Origin: Streptomyces scabichelini
GTDB lineage: Bacteria > Actinomycetota > Actinomycetes > Streptomycetales > Streptomycetaceae
Assembly: GCF_011045015.1 (NCBI RefSeq)
Contig: NZ_JAAKZY010000017.1
Location: 1-64,000, forward strand
Length of the DNA: 64,000 nucleotides
Direction: 5' to 3'
Within the stretch, counting starts at the first letter, position 1, and each line of letters begins with the position of its first letter. This document shows positions 7,664 to 16,722 of this stretch, in pieces. The translations under genes were made by a program, and so were the position numbers. The notes beneath the pieces were generated by a model. It searched no databases. It saw only the letters and a list, made by a program, of their open reading frames with translations, and was not told where the DNA came from.

Positions 7664-8662
7664 TCACGGCAGGAAGCCCTCGACTTCCACACCGAGTCCC
7701 TGGACGCGGGCGGCGGCGAGGACGGAATCGGCCAGGGCGATGTCCAGGACACCGAGCCCGAACGGCGCGTAGACGACCGTGCGGTCCCGCTCCGGGGTGA
7801 ACGCGCCGTCGGCGCCTTCGTCGAGGAGCAGCCGACCGATCGTCGGATCGATGAACTCGCGGTGGCCCGCCGCCCGCACGGCCAGGTCGAGCGAGGTGCG
7901 CTCGCGGACCGCGTGATCGACGTCGTCGACGATGTTGTGCGCGTCGAGCAGTGACTCGGGCAGCAGGTCGCGCAGTGAGATGTGCAGCACGACCGTGCCC
8001 GGCACGGCCGCCTTCAGGTCCAGGTGAGGTTCGACGGCGGACGTGGCGATGGAGACCAGGCCGTGCGCCGCGAGCGCCCGCTCCGCGCTGTCGAGCACGA
8101 CCACCTCGGCTCCCGGGAGCACCATGGCGGCCCGGGCGGCGAACTCGGTGGCCCGCCGCGGCGAACTGTCGTACAGCGACAGCGTCTTCAGACCGGGCAG
8201 TGCCGCCCGCACATGGCGCAGGATCTCCAGGTTGATGACTCCGCAGCCGATCAGCGCAAGGCCGTCCGGGCGACGGTCGCGGGTGAGCAGCTCGGCGGCG
8301 AGCGCGGCGCTGGCGGCGGTGCGCGTGGCGGAGATGAGCGAGCCCTCGACCAGGGCCTCGGGCCGGCCGGTCGCCAGCGAGTTGAGGATGATCGCTGCGC
8401 TGGCCCGCTCGATGCCCCGCTCGATGTTGGCCGGGAAGGACGCGATCCACTTCATGCCCGCGGCCGGCTGCTGCCCGCCCCGGTAGGCGGGCAGGCCGAT
8501 GATGCGGTTGCGCGGCTGCCCGGGGAAGCGGAGGAACACGGAGTGCGGCACCGCGGTGTCGCCCTGCGCATGGATGCGATAGGTGTCGGCCACGGTCCGG
8601 ATGTTGTCGAGTTCACGGCCGTCGAGGATCTGCGCGACCTCCGAGTGCCGCAGGATGAGCAT
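7664..8662 (-). CDS. sbnB: SbnB-type 2,3-diaminopropionate biosynthesis enzyme (N-(2-amino-2-carboxyethyl)-L-glutamate dehydrogenase)
   Basis: The 332-residue product belongs to the ornithine cyclodeaminase/mu-crystallin family. Features are the start MLILRHSEVAQILDGREL, the substrate-binding KWIASFP segment, and the NAD fold from about residue 135 (ALIGCGVINLEILRHV). In staphyloferrin B and viomycin pathways SbnB-type enzymes oxidatively cleave an adduct of glutamate and alanine (made by SbnA from O-phosphoserine) to L-2,3-diaminopropionate and 2-oxoglutarate. The ATG at 8662 gives the family-typical N-terminus; GAAGGA lies rather far upstream. SbnA is not in the window and would be expected to the left. 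The nearby serA would provide phosphoserine precursor. An ornithine cyclodeaminase role is possible but less likely here. Confidence 0.85.
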   Translation of the reverse strand: MLILRHSEVAQILDGRELDNIRTVADTYRIHAQGDTAVPHSVFLRFPGQPRNRIIGLPAYRGGQQPAAGMKWIASFPANIERGIERASAAIILNSLATGRPEALVEGSLISATRTAASAALAAELLTRDRRPDGLALIGCGVINLEILRHVRAALPGLKTLSLYDSSPRRATEFAARAAMVLPGAEVVVLDSAERALAAHGLVSIATSAVEPHLDLKAAVPGTVVLHISLRDLLPESLLDAHNIVDDVDHAVRERTSLDLAVRAAGHREFIDPTIGRLLLDEGADGAFTPERDRTVVYAPFGLGVLDIALADSVLAAARVQGLGVEVEGFLP

Positions 8663-9113
8663 GACGGGATTCAGTCCTTCCACAGGTGCGCGACGGCGCG
8701 GGAACACAGCCGGCGCCGACGCGTCGGAACGGAACGTGTCGAGGTCGAGAGCGCGATCACTGCCACGCGGCCCGGGAGGCGGAGACAGCCGGACCGGGGG
8801 TCTCCCTCAAGCACCGGAATTCCCCGCACGGATCACCGGGCACGACGGTCACCTCCCGCTCGATCCTGCGGGGAGCCCCTATCAAGGGCCTATACCGCCG
8901 GTATGCCGTCGTCTTCCGGCGCGGCGACCGTGAGGACGGTGCGGCGGCCGCCCCAGCTGTCCGGGACACCCCGCCCGCCAATGTCCTTCGAATATTGCTC
9001 CCGGATTGAACGGCTAGAGACGACCACGGTGGCCTTGTGGGAACAGCGGCGACGAGGTTTCTTGGCCGGCCGCAATTCCGGACTCGTCACATCACCACAA
9101 ACTGGGGAGACTT
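8663..9113. promoter_or_regulatory. Divergent intergenic region, sbnB / HAF-repeat gene
   Basis: About 450 bases without a supported gene separate sbnB (minus) from the HAF-repeat gene (plus), so both promoters should lie here. A small dyad ATACC-GCC-GGTAT spans 8892-8904. GGGGAGA at 9104-9110 is the ribosome site of the rightward gene. I see no clear promoter hexamers, and the overlapping reading frames have no coding character. Confidence 0.4.
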
Positions 9114-10190
9114 GTGAGACGTACGAATGGTGCAACTCGCCTGCTGCTTTCGGCGGCACTGATGGCGACGGTGGTCGGTACCGCGGCGCCCACCGCCACC
9201 GCCGCTGCCAGCGCCACCGCCGCTGAACGGGCGGCCTGCGTGTGGACACCGGCCATCCTGCCGCTGCCCACCGGAGCGCTTACCGGGGACGTGGTCGCGA
9301 CTGACGGAAGTGGTGGTTACGCGGGCACGATTTCGTACGGCGCGGATTCCGAAGAGGGCGGTCGCGCCGTGCTGTGGAAGAACGGAAAATTCACCGACTA
9401 CGGCAACCTGGCCGATCCCGAATACCAGAACTGGATCACCGTCGACGGGGTGAACGACGCCGGGACGGTCGTCGGAGCCGCCTACCGGCAGGATGACGGA
9501 TTGCCGACCGCCCTCCGCTCGCGCAACGGCAAGATGGAGCGCCTGCCCGAACTGCCCGGTGCCGACGCTTCCGTGGCGGAAGGCATCAACGACCACGGGG
9601 ACATCGTCGGCGCCGTCGAGGCGACGGTCGACGGCGAGTGGTACTACCACCCGGTCATCTGGCCTGCCGACAAGCCCGGAACAGTGGTGAAGCTGACCGG
9701 TCTGCCCGACGGGGAGGCTTTTGCCACCGGTATCGACCAGGACGGCACCGTGCTGGTAGAGGTGGACAACGGCTTCGGCCGAGTGCCGTATCTGTGGAAG
9801 GACGGCGAGGCGCGCCCACTGTCCCTCCCCGATGGGGCTTATGACGTCATCGCGCGCGGAATATCGAACGGCCGTGTAATCGGCCAGGTCTCCTACGATT
9901 CGATGGAGTCGCGAAGCGTGCTGTGGGATCGCGACGGCAAACCGCGCGTCATGGCGCGGGGCGACGATGTCCAGGGCATCAACCGTGACGGTCAGATCGT
10001 CGGTCGCACTGATGATCCCAGCTGGCGGGAACACGGTGTGTGGCAGCTGACGACACTCGGTTCCACGTTGAGCTACGGCCCCAACCGCGGGCTCGAACTC
10101 GCTGTTTCCAGTGACGACGGCACGATCGCCGGCCGGAGCTGGACGTTCCCTGGCGGCCGCGACGAGCCGACCGTCTGGACCTGCCGCTGA
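9114..10190 (+). CDS. Secreted HAF-repeat protein
   Basis: The GTG at 9114 follows GGGGAGA. The 358-residue product has a signal peptide (LLLSAALMATVVGTAAPTAT) and then repeats of the extracellular HAF type. In these, phrases such as INDHGDIVGA, VNDAGTVVGA, INRDGQIVGR and ISNGRVIGQ alternate with a short strand ending in LW (AVLWKNGK, PYLWKDGE, VLWDRDGK). Six or seven units would build a propeller. Cys residues occur only near the two ends (AACVW, WTCR), where they could pair. HAF proteins are common secreted Streptomyces proteins with no settled function. A strong hairpin follows at 10206. Together with the propeller gene at 6525, this window edge carries two unrelated secreted propeller-like proteins. 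Confidence 0.8.
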   Translation: MRRTNGATRLLLSAALMATVVGTAAPTATAAASATAAERAACVWTPAILPLPTGALTGDVVATDGSGGYAGTISYGADSEEGGRAVLWKNGKFTDYGNLADPEYQNWITVDGVNDAGTVVGAAYRQDDGLPTALRSRNGKMERLPELPGADASVAEGINDHGDIVGAVEATVDGEWYYHPVIWPADKPGTVVKLTGLPDGEAFATGIDQDGTVLVEVDNGFGRVPYLWKDGEARPLSLPDGAYDVIARGISNGRVIGQVSYDSMESRSVLWDRDGKPRVMARGDDVQGINRDGQIVGRTDDPSWREHGVWQLTTLGSTLSYGPNRGLELAVSSDDGTIAGRSWTFPGGRDEPTVWTCR

Positions 10191-10205
10191 CTGACTTCGT
10201 AGGCC

Positions 10206-10227
10206 GCGCCCAGGTCCTCCTGGGCGC
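10206..10227 (+). terminator. GC-rich hairpin after the HAF-repeat gene
   Basis: A perfect 9-bp stem GCGCCCAGG (10206-10214) with CCTGGGCGC (10219-10227) closes a TCCT loop. It lies 16 bases after the stop codon, a placement typical of Streptomyces transcription terminators. Confidence 0.75.
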
Positions 10228-10451
10228 AGCCTCCCGGTCGGCTTCGGACGGGCGGGGCTGTCGGGTGAGTTGGTGCGGGCGGGTTCCAGTAGGCGCTGGT
10301 CGCCGCTGTACGCCTACCCCGGGAGACGGCCCCGTGCGCGCGATAGCGGAGCAGCGCAGCGTGCGGGGAGGCGTTGGACAACGTCGTGGTGAACCGTTGG
10401 CCAACGCCATATGATCACTGATCAATCAAAGACTCCCGGGGGGGGACGTCC

Positions 10452-11237
10452 ATGCGCACAACCGCGCGCCTTGCCCTGCTCGGCACCAGCCTCGCGCTGG
10501 TCGCCACGGCAATCGGTGCCACTGCCGCCCAGGCGGAGGACGGTGGCACGGGCAACATCACGATCGACAAGGTCGTCGTCAACGGCGGCAAGCCGGTCGT
10601 GGTCGGTACGACAAAGGTGGTGTCCGCCAAAGTCTCCGTCACCGCGTCGGACGATTCGGGCATCGCCAAGACCACGTACATCAGCGCCTTCGGACCGACT
10701 CCCAACTACGCGCAAATCTGGGAGGATGACGGCGACATCACGTGCGTCAAGGCGAGCGCCACCACGTCGACCTGCACGGGCACGCTGACGTTCGACCCGC
10801 AGGCGTCGACCGGCTTCGTCGGCAACAGCGCGGCGGCCACCTGGAACCTCGGCACGCTGGTCTCCGCCAACGACTACGACTACTTCCACCGGGACGCGGC
10901 CACCAGGTTCAAGGTGCAGCGCTACTCGCGGCTCACCACCAACGCCTCGCCCGAGCCCGTCAAGAAGGGCAAGACCATCACGGTCACCGGTCTGCTGTCC
11001 CGGGCCAACTGGGACACCAACAAGTACATGGGGTACACCCAGCAGAAGGTGACACTCCAGTACCGCAAGAAGACCTCCAGCACGTACACCGACGTCAAGA
11101 CGGTCACGTCGTCCTCGACGGGCTCCTTGAAAACGACGGTCACCGCGTCCGTGGACGGCTACTTCCGCTACAAGTTCGCCGGCACCTCGACCACTCCGGC
11201 CGTGACCTCCACCAGCGACTTCGTGGACGTCCGATAG
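10452..11237 (+). CDS. Secreted protein with Ig-like fold segments, unknown function
   Basis: GGGGGGGACGT precedes the ATG at 10452. The 261-residue product has a signal peptide (LALLGTSLALVATAIGATAAQA). Two segments read like beta-sandwich domains. The first covers roughly residues 35-135 and has a Cys pair (ITCVKASATTSTCTG). The second (residues 160-260, KKGKTITVTGLLSRANWDT and VTLQYRKKTSSTYTDVKTV) resembles the bacterial Ig-like modules seen at the end of many Streptomyces exported proteins. There are no catalytic motifs. Similar proteins are often labelled calcium-binding without proof. It stands alone between the HAF-repeat gene and the glycosidase, all on the plus strand. Confidence 0.75.
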   Translation: MRTTARLALLGTSLALVATAIGATAAQAEDGGTGNITIDKVVVNGGKPVVVGTTKVVSAKVSVTASDDSGIAKTTYISAFGPTPNYAQIWEDDGDITCVKASATTSTCTGTLTFDPQASTGFVGNSAAATWNLGTLVSANDYDYFHRDAATRFKVQRYSRLTTNASPEPVKKGKTITVTGLLSRANWDTNKYMGYTQQKVTLQYRKKTSSTYTDVKTVTSSSTGSLKTTVTASVDGYFRYKFAGTSTTPAVTSTSDFVDVR

Positions 11238-11395
11238 CCACGTACTGCACGTACTGCACGGTCGATGTCGACGGCCATGTCGCGAACAATCAGCTCACCA
11301 CGCCGGTTCGCCCCCACGGGGAGTACGTGCGCAGGACTGGACCTTTGCCGCACTGTCCGCCATGATGACGCCGCCATGACAAATCCGTCTCCTGG

Positions 11396-13363
11396 ATGGT
11401 GACCGTGCGCGGATCCTTAGTCAGGGCTACGTTGGCCGCCGTCTTCCTGCTGGTGCCCCTGGCGCCCGCCCCCGCGGCCGCACAGGATCCGGCCCCCGAG
11501 ACCGCCACTCCATCCGAAAAGTCCGCGTCTGCCGCGTCTGCCGCGTCTGCCGCGTCCGCTGCGGCCGACTGGACGGCACCGCTCAGCACGCGAGGCCGCT
11601 GGATCGTCGACGCGGACGGAGACCGCTTCAAGCTGCGGTCCGGCAACTGGCATGGTGCCAGCGGCACTTGGAACGGTTCAGGAAGCGCGGACGAGGACGC
11701 CAACCACCACGCGGGCGAGAACTCCGGCCGGATCCCGCTCGGCCTGGACCGCGCGCCCATGGCCGAGATCATCGCCGGTTTCCGGGAGATCGGGATCAAC
11801 AGCATCCGGCTGCCCTTCTCCAACGAGATGATCCACGACAGCGTCCCCGTCAAGGACGACGCCGTAGCCGCCAACCCCTCCCTACGCGGCAAGACGCCAC
11901 TCCAGGTATACGACGCCGTCGTCCGCGAACTCACCGCCGCCGGCCTCGCCGTGATCCTCAACAACCACACCAACATCACCCGCTGGTGCTGCGGAGTCGA
12001 CGGCAACGAACGCTGGAACGCGAGCCGGTCCACCCAGACCTGGGAGAACGACTGGCTCTTCATGGCCCGCCGCTACAAGGACAACAAGCGCGTCGTCGGC
12101 GCCGACCTCTACAACGAGGTGCGCCGCGACATCTGGAACGACCCCAACTGGGGCATCGGTGACAACCACGACTGGTTCACCGCCTCGCAGCGCGTGGGCG
12201 ACCGCATCCTGACGGAGGCCAACCGGGATCTGCTGATCATCGTCGAGGGCATCAACTGGACCGGCATCCCCGTCGACGGCCTGCCGCACGAGCGTCCCAC
12301 CCTGGAACCCGTACGCCGCCTCTCGCACACGCTCGTCGACTCCGGCAAGCTCGTGTACTCCGCCCACTTCTACGACTACACCGGCCCCAACCACAGCGGC
12401 GCCACCGGAACGGGCGAGACCACCGACCCCCGCTACCGCGACCTGACCCCCACCGAACTGATCGACGTACTGAACCGCCAGGCGTTCTTCGTCACCGGCG
12501 AGCAGGACCGGCACTTCACCGCCCCCGTCTGGATCAGCGAGTTCGGTGTCGGGGGCCGCGCGGAGACCGGCGCCCGGCAGCGCGCCTGGTTCCAGAACTT
12601 CGTCGACCACCTGATCCGCACCGACGCCGACTTCGCGTACTGGCCACTCGTCGGCTGGCACGAGAACCGCACCGGCAACGGCTGGGCCCTGCTGCACTGG
12701 GACGCGGCGGGCAACCGTATGGGCCCGTACGACGGTGATGACTGGCGTGCCACCGCCTGGCGGCGGCTCATCGGGGCCCAGGGCCGCACCGGCCGCATAG
12801 CCCCGGTGACGGACTGGTCGATGCTCAGCCCCGACCACGGCGACTTCGTCCAGTCGCGGCGGATGCGTGCCCTGCCCGACTGGGACTCCGGAGCCCGCAA
12901 AGCCGTCTGCCCCGACGGCCAGCGCCTCCTCGGCCTCAGCCACACCGGCAACCGCGGCCTGTGCTCGGACGTGTCCGCCGGTCCCGTGTGGGGCCCGGCC
13001 GCCGGACACAAGGTGGTCGTCGACGAGCGGTACGTCGCACCGGGCCGGGACTGGGCGACCGGATACACCAAACTCCAGTGCCCGGACGGCCACTTCCTGA
13101 CCGGCTACAGCGTCCGTGGCGCCGCCGTCTCCGCCGTCCTGTGCGCAGCCGCAGCGCCCGGCTCGATCGTCGGCACGAGCGGCCGCACCGTCTGGTTCGA
13201 CCGCGGCGACAACAGGGGCTCGGCCCCCAAGGGCGGCGACTTCGCGGCCGGCCACTACAAGGGCCAGTGCGCGGACGACGAGTACGCGGCCGGGATCGCC
13301 CTCACGGGCCGGGTGGGTTCCTCGCGCACCCCCGACGCGCTGTACTGCCGACAGCGGAGCTGA
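11396..13363 (+). CDS. Secreted GH5-family glycoside hydrolase with C-terminal accessory domain
   Basis: A TIM-barrel glycosidase of 655 residues with a signal peptide (LAAVFLLVPLAPAPAAAQ). A low-complexity linker follows, encoded by 9-bp repeats that give SAASAASAASAA. GH5 features are IRLPFSNEM, NNHTN, the acid/base E241 in ADLYNEVRRD and the nucleophile E382 in PVWISEFGVGG. Endo-acting beta-glucanases and mannanases of this family cleave plant polysaccharides outside the cell. The last 150 residues form a Cys-containing domain with repeated CPDG(Q/H)xLxG phrases, probably a carbohydrate-binding or stabilising module. The start is uncertain: ATG 11396 and GTG 11399 both lack a clear ribosome site. 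It fits with the GH74 enzyme at 25267 as a plant-biomass tool. Confidence 0.85.
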   Translation: MVTVRGSLVRATLAAVFLLVPLAPAPAAAQDPAPETATPSEKSASAASAASAASAAADWTAPLSTRGRWIVDADGDRFKLRSGNWHGASGTWNGSGSADEDANHHAGENSGRIPLGLDRAPMAEIIAGFREIGINSIRLPFSNEMIHDSVPVKDDAVAANPSLRGKTPLQVYDAVVRELTAAGLAVILNNHTNITRWCCGVDGNERWNASRSTQTWENDWLFMARRYKDNKRVVGADLYNEVRRDIWNDPNWGIGDNHDWFTASQRVGDRILTEANRDLLIIVEGINWTGIPVDGLPHERPTLEPVRRLSHTLVDSGKLVYSAHFYDYTGPNHSGATGTGETTDPRYRDLTPTELIDVLNRQAFFVTGEQDRHFTAPVWISEFGVGGRAETGARQRAWFQNFVDHLIRTDADFAYWPLVGWHENRTGNGWALLHWDAAGNRMGPYDGDDWRATAWRRLIGAQGRTGRIAPVTDWSMLSPDHGDFVQSRRMRALPDWDSGARKAVCPDGQRLLGLSHTGNRGLCSDVSAGPVWGPAAGHKVVVDERYVAPGRDWATGYTKLQCPDGHFLTGYSVRGAAVSAVLCAAAAPGSIVGTSGRTVWFDRGDNRGSAPKGGDFAAGHYKGQCADDEYAAGIALTGRVGSSRTPDALYCRQRS

Positions 13364-13382
13364 TCCGCTGCACACCTCGCCT

Positions 13383-13488
13383 CATGCCTTGATGATCTCG
13401 CCCGGACGGCATGTCCGTCCCTCGGCCGGACAGCCGATTCGGCGCGGCGCAGCTCGGCCATTCGGCCGACCCGCCGGTCGGCCGTTCT
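13383..13488. repeat. ~105-bp repeat, copy A (inverted partner at 22484-22588)
   Basis: This stretch, read forward, matches the reverse complement of 22484-22588 over its whole length, roughly four bases in five by eye, with at least one single-base indel. Blocks such as GATCTCGCCCGG, AGCCGATTC and CTCGGCCATTCGGCCGACCC are identical. It includes self-complementary CGGCC/GGCCG elements able to fold. It fills the gap between the GH5 stop and the histidine kinase start. The indel shifts any reading frame, so conservation is at DNA or RNA level. Confidence 0.75.
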
Positions 13489-13504
13489 TCTCTACCCTTC
13501 GACC

Positions 13505-14755
13505 GTGAACACCAAAACACCGTTCCCCGCAGGGCGTGCTCGGGCCCGGCGTCTCCAACTGAACCTGCCGATCGTCTCGTTGGCGACCTACGCCGGCCTC
13601 GCCCTGCTGTGGCTGCTCGACCTGTGGAACTGGTCGGCATGGCACGCCCCGGCCGCGGCCGCGGGCACGGACTCCGAGTTGGACCGGCTCGGTCTCGTGC
13701 CCCTGTGCAGTGGGCTCGTGGCGGCCCTGATCCTGCTCCTGCCCGCCCGCTGGATACGTCTGGACGTCCGGGCCTGGATCACCGGCCTCCTCTCACTGGC
13801 CCTGACCGTCTTCGCTGTCACGACCCACCTGCTGCCGGAGGAGTGGAGCTTCCTCGAGCTCGCCTGCATGCTGATCCTGCTGGTGCGCGTCTGCCGTACG
13901 ACGACGCCACCCGCCGTCGTGGTGGCGCTGGTCGTGACGCTCGGCGCCGCGGTGATCGTCCTTCCCTACCGGTGGTGGGGCGACCCGCTCTGGCCGGGCA
14001 ACTTCGCCATGTTCTTGACGTTGGCCGCCGGCGGGGCGGTCGCGCTGGGCTGCTATCTGCGGTCGCTGGACGCCCGCCGCGCCCGCGCGATCGTCGCCGT
14101 GCGTGACGGCGAGCGGATGGAACTGGCCCGGGATCTGCACGACTTCATCGCCCACCACGTCACGGGGATCGTGGTCCAGGCGGACGCCGCCCGCACCGTA
14201 CTGCCCATCGCCCCCGACCAGATCGACCCGATCCTCGAGAACATCCGCAAGGCCGGAATGGAGACGCTGGACTCGATGCGCCGTCTGGTGCGCGTGCTGC
14301 GCGAGGAGGAGAACCGCACGCTGCGGCCCGGCGAACTCGTCCCCCAACTCGCCAGGATGGTCTCCGACTTCTCCTCGGGCGGCGAGCAGGACGCGAGCCT
14401 GCACCTCGGGACGGCGGCCCGCGCCACGAAACTCGCGCCCGAGGTGGAGACCTCCGTGCAGCGCGTCGTGCAGGAGGCGCTGACCAACGTGCGCCGGCAC
14501 GCCCCCGGTGCCACGGTCGCGGTCCGCGTCGACGCCGAGGACGAGCGGCTGCGGGTGGAGGTACGCAACTCCGCCCCCCGCGAACGGTCCACCGTCCCGG
14601 CCGGGGGGCGAGGCGGGTTCGGCATCGTCGGCCTGCGCGAACGCGTCGAAGCGGTCGAGGGCACGCTGGAGACGGGGAGCACGGCGGACGGCGGCTGGCG
14701 GGTCACCGCCGTCTTCCCCGTACTGGGCACCGCTGTGGAAGGATCACCGGCGTGA
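13505..14755 (+). CDS. NarL-type sensor histidine kinase (pair 1)
   Basis: The 416-residue protein starts at GTG 13505, just after the repeat copy A. No good ribosome site is visible. The N-terminal half holds about five hydrophobic segments (for example LATYAGLALLWLLDLW and AVIVLPYRWW), so it is membrane-embedded with little extracellular sensor. The phosphoacceptor region is RDLHDFIAHHVTGIVVQADAA. The C-terminal HATPase domain shows EALTNVRRHA (N box) and GGFGIVGLRERV (G box). It overlaps the next gene by four bases (GTGA), so kinase and regulator are translationally coupled. Autophosphorylation and transfer to the 14752 product follow from family knowledge. The signal is unknown. Confidence 0.93.
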   Translation: MNTKTPFPAGRARARRLQLNLPIVSLATYAGLALLWLLDLWNWSAWHAPAAAAGTDSELDRLGLVPLCSGLVAALILLLPARWIRLDVRAWITGLLSLALTVFAVTTHLLPEEWSFLELACMLILLVRVCRTTTPPAVVVALVVTLGAAVIVLPYRWWGDPLWPGNFAMFLTLAAGGAVALGCYLRSLDARRARAIVAVRDGERMELARDLHDFIAHHVTGIVVQADAARTVLPIAPDQIDPILENIRKAGMETLDSMRRLVRVLREEENRTLRPGELVPQLARMVSDFSSGGEQDASLHLGTAARATKLAPEVETSVQRVVQEALTNVRRHAPGATVAVRVDAEDERLRVEVRNSAPRERSTVPAGGRGGFGIVGLRERVEAVEGTLETGSTADGGWRVTAVFPVLGTAVEGSPA

Positions 14756-15429
14756 GCACCTCCGCGACCAGGGTCCTGATAGCCGACGACCAGGAGATGG
14801 TGCGCACCGGATTCCGCCTGATCCTGAACACTCAGCCCGGCATCGAGGTCGTCGGCGAGGCGGAGGACGGCGCCGAGTGCGTGGAAATGGCCCGTCGGCT
14901 GCGGCCCGACGTCTGCCTGGTCGACATCCGGATGCCGAAGCTGGACGGCCTGGACGTCACCCGGGCGCTGGCCGGCCCCGGAGTGCTGGACCCGCTGCGG
15001 GTCGTGGTGGTGACCACGTTCGACCAGGACGACTACGTCCACACCGCGCTGACCAACGGCGCCTGCGGCTTCCTGCTCAAGGACGCCGGTTCCGCGCTGC
15101 TCATCGAGGCGGTACGAGCCGCGGCGCGAGGCGACGCACTGGTCTCGCCCGCCGTGACCCTGCGCCTGCTGGAGCAACTGCAGGACCGGCGGCCGTCTTC
15201 GGTGGACGGCGGTGGCGCGGAGCCCCACCCGCTGACCGACCGTGAGATGGATGTCGTACGCCTCGTGGCGGTCGGCCGGACCAACCAGGAGATCCGCGCG
15301 GAACTGGTCCTGTCCCTGTCCACGGTGAAGACGCACCTCACGAACATCCAGACCAAACTGGGTGTGCGCAACCGCGTCGAGATCGCCGCCTGGGCCTGGG
15401 AGAACGGCGCGGTCCGACCCACCCGCTGA
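14752..15429 (+). CDS. NarL-family response regulator (pair 1)
   Basis: A 225-residue regulator coupled to the upstream kinase. The receiver domain (residues 1-120) has the acidic pair in LIADDQEMVRTGF, the phosphorylated Asp in CLVDIRMPKLDGLD, and Thr/Lys switch residues in VVVTTFD and GFLLKDAG. The LuxR helix-turn-helix is at the C-terminus (LTDREMDVVRLVAVGRTNQE, then LVLSLSTVKTHLTNI). GTG at 14752 overlaps the kinase stop. A 63-base gap without an obvious terminator separates it from kinase 2, so pairs 1 and 2 may be co-transcribed. Targets are unknown; the dyads at 17491-17604 are candidates. Confidence 0.94.
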   Translation: MSTSATRVLIADDQEMVRTGFRLILNTQPGIEVVGEAEDGAECVEMARRLRPDVCLVDIRMPKLDGLDVTRALAGPGVLDPLRVVVVTTFDQDDYVHTALTNGACGFLLKDAGSALLIEAVRAAARGDALVSPAVTLRLLEQLQDRRPSSVDGGGAEPHPLTDREMDVVRLVAVGRTNQEIRAELVLSLSTVKTHLTNIQTKLGVRNRVEIAAWAWENGAVRPTR

Positions 15430-15492
15430 GGCCTGGCGGGTTTGCCCGTGACCGCGGCCGGGCGGTTTGATCAGCCGTGTACGCTGACGGCC

Positions 15493-16722
15493 ATGGTGCG
15501 CCCGTTACTGCCGCAACCGTGGATGCACAGGGCCTACGACCTGGCACTCGCGGTGCTGGTGGCCTACACGACGTTGTTCTACGACACGGGCTACGACCAA
15601 CTCATCGGGGTCTCCATGGCGTTGGCCGTGGTGTTCCGCCGTCGTGCTCCTCTGACCGTCATGGCGGTCGTCGCCGCCCTCGCCCTGACGCAGTATGTGC
15701 TGGCTGCTCTGGCCGAGCCGTTGGCGGGCGACCTCACCGGATACGACATCGCCCTCCTCATCGCGATGGTGACGGTGGTGATCCATGCCGAGGAGACGTG
15801 GAAGGTGTACGCCGCCGGTGGCATGGTCGTCGTGGGCAACGTGCTGGCCTTCGGCGGGATCTCCTCCCTCAGCTCGGCGGCCGACTGGGACGAGTTCAAC
15901 GAGAACCTGACCTTCACCGGCGTCTGCGCGGCGGTGTGGCTGACCGCGTACGTGATGCGGACCCGTCGGCTGTTGGTGGCGGCATTGGAGGAGCGTGCCG
16001 CCGGCGCAGAGCGGGAGCGTGCCCACCTCATCCGGCTGGCCGCCGTCGAAGAACGCGCGGCGATCGCCCGTGAGCTGCACGACGTGGTGGCACACAGCCT
16101 GGCCGTGATGATCATCCAGGCGGACGGGGCCAGATACGCGATCGCCGCGGATCAGGACAAGGCCACCAAGGCGATGCAGGCGGTCGCGGGCACCGGCCGG
16201 GACGCGCTCGAGGACATGCGCAGCATCGTGGAGGTGCTGCGCGGTACGAAGAAGTCCGGCACCGACGGTGACGGCGGCGGTGAGGGCGCCGACGACCGCC
16301 GCCGGGTCGGGCTGGCCCATCTGGAACCGCTGGTGGAGCGGGCCCGCGCCGCCGGACTCCGAGTGGACCTGCGCGTGGACGGTGAGCCGCAGGGGCTCTC
16401 GACCGCCGAAGAGCTGACCCTCTTCCGGATCGCCCAGGAGAGCATGACCAACGCGTTGCGGCACGCCGGACCCGAGGCCCACGTCACCGTCACGCTGGAG
16501 TTCCGCGACGGCACCGCCGTGCTGGAGGTCATCGACGACGGGGCCGGGAAGCTGGCCGGCTCCGCTCCAGTGCTGCCCGGGTCGGGTGGCAACGGCCTGG
16601 TGGGCATGCGGGAGCGGGTCGATGTGCACGGCGGCCGGTTCACCGCGGGCCCCCGGCTCGGCCCGGGGTGGCAGATCAAGGTCGAACTTCCGGCGAGGGC
16701 GGCGGAACGAGCGGCGGTATGA
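15493..16722 (+). CDS. NarL-type sensor histidine kinase (pair 2)
   Basis: The 409-residue kinase starts at ATG 15493. Hydrophobic segments fill roughly residues 15-145 (AYDLALAVLVAYTTLFY, LTVMAVVAALALTQYVLAAL). The H box is ARELHDVVAHSLAVMIIQAD. The ATPase domain has QESMTNALRHAG and GGNGLVGMRERVDVHGG. A Gly/Asp-rich insertion (DGDGGGEGADD) lies between the two. It resembles pair 1 in plan but is the more typical DesK-like form. The stop overlaps the next start (ATGA), giving translational coupling. Two kinases of one class back to back suggest duplication, or a system that integrates two cues for the transporter downstream. Confidence 0.93.
   Translation: MVRPLLPQPWMHRAYDLALAVLVAYTTLFYDTGYDQLIGVSMALAVVFRRRAPLTVMAVVAALALTQYVLAALAEPLAGDLTGYDIALLIAMVTVVIHAEETWKVYAAGGMVVVGNVLAFGGISSLSSAADWDEFNENLTFTGVCAAVWLTAYVMRTRRLLVAALEERAAGAERERAHLIRLAAVEERAAIARELHDVVAHSLAVMIIQADGARYAIAADQDKATKAMQAVAGTGRDALEDMRSIVEVLRGTKKSGTDGDGGGEGADDRRRVGLAHLEPLVERARAAGLRVDLRVDGEPQGLSTAEELTLFRIAQESMTNALRHAGPEAHVTVTLEFRDGTAVLEVIDDGAGKLAGSAPVLPGSGGNGLVGMRERVDVHGGRFTAGPRLGPGWQIKVELPARAAERAAV

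Noticed and set aside
1..8662. Assigning the cluster to a named product such as viomycin or a Dap-containing lipopeptide
   Set aside because: Only one condensation domain and supply genes are visible; no adenylation specificity code is in the window.
9087..10034. Long minus-strand frame opposite the HAF-repeat gene
   Set aside because: It is a mirror frame of a clear secreted-protein gene; its product lacks domains and mimics codon-complement composition.
13382..13645. Minus-strand 87-residue frame covering the inverted repeat copy A
   Set aside because: The partner copy at 22484-22588 has an indel that breaks the same frame, and there is no ribosome site or codon bias.
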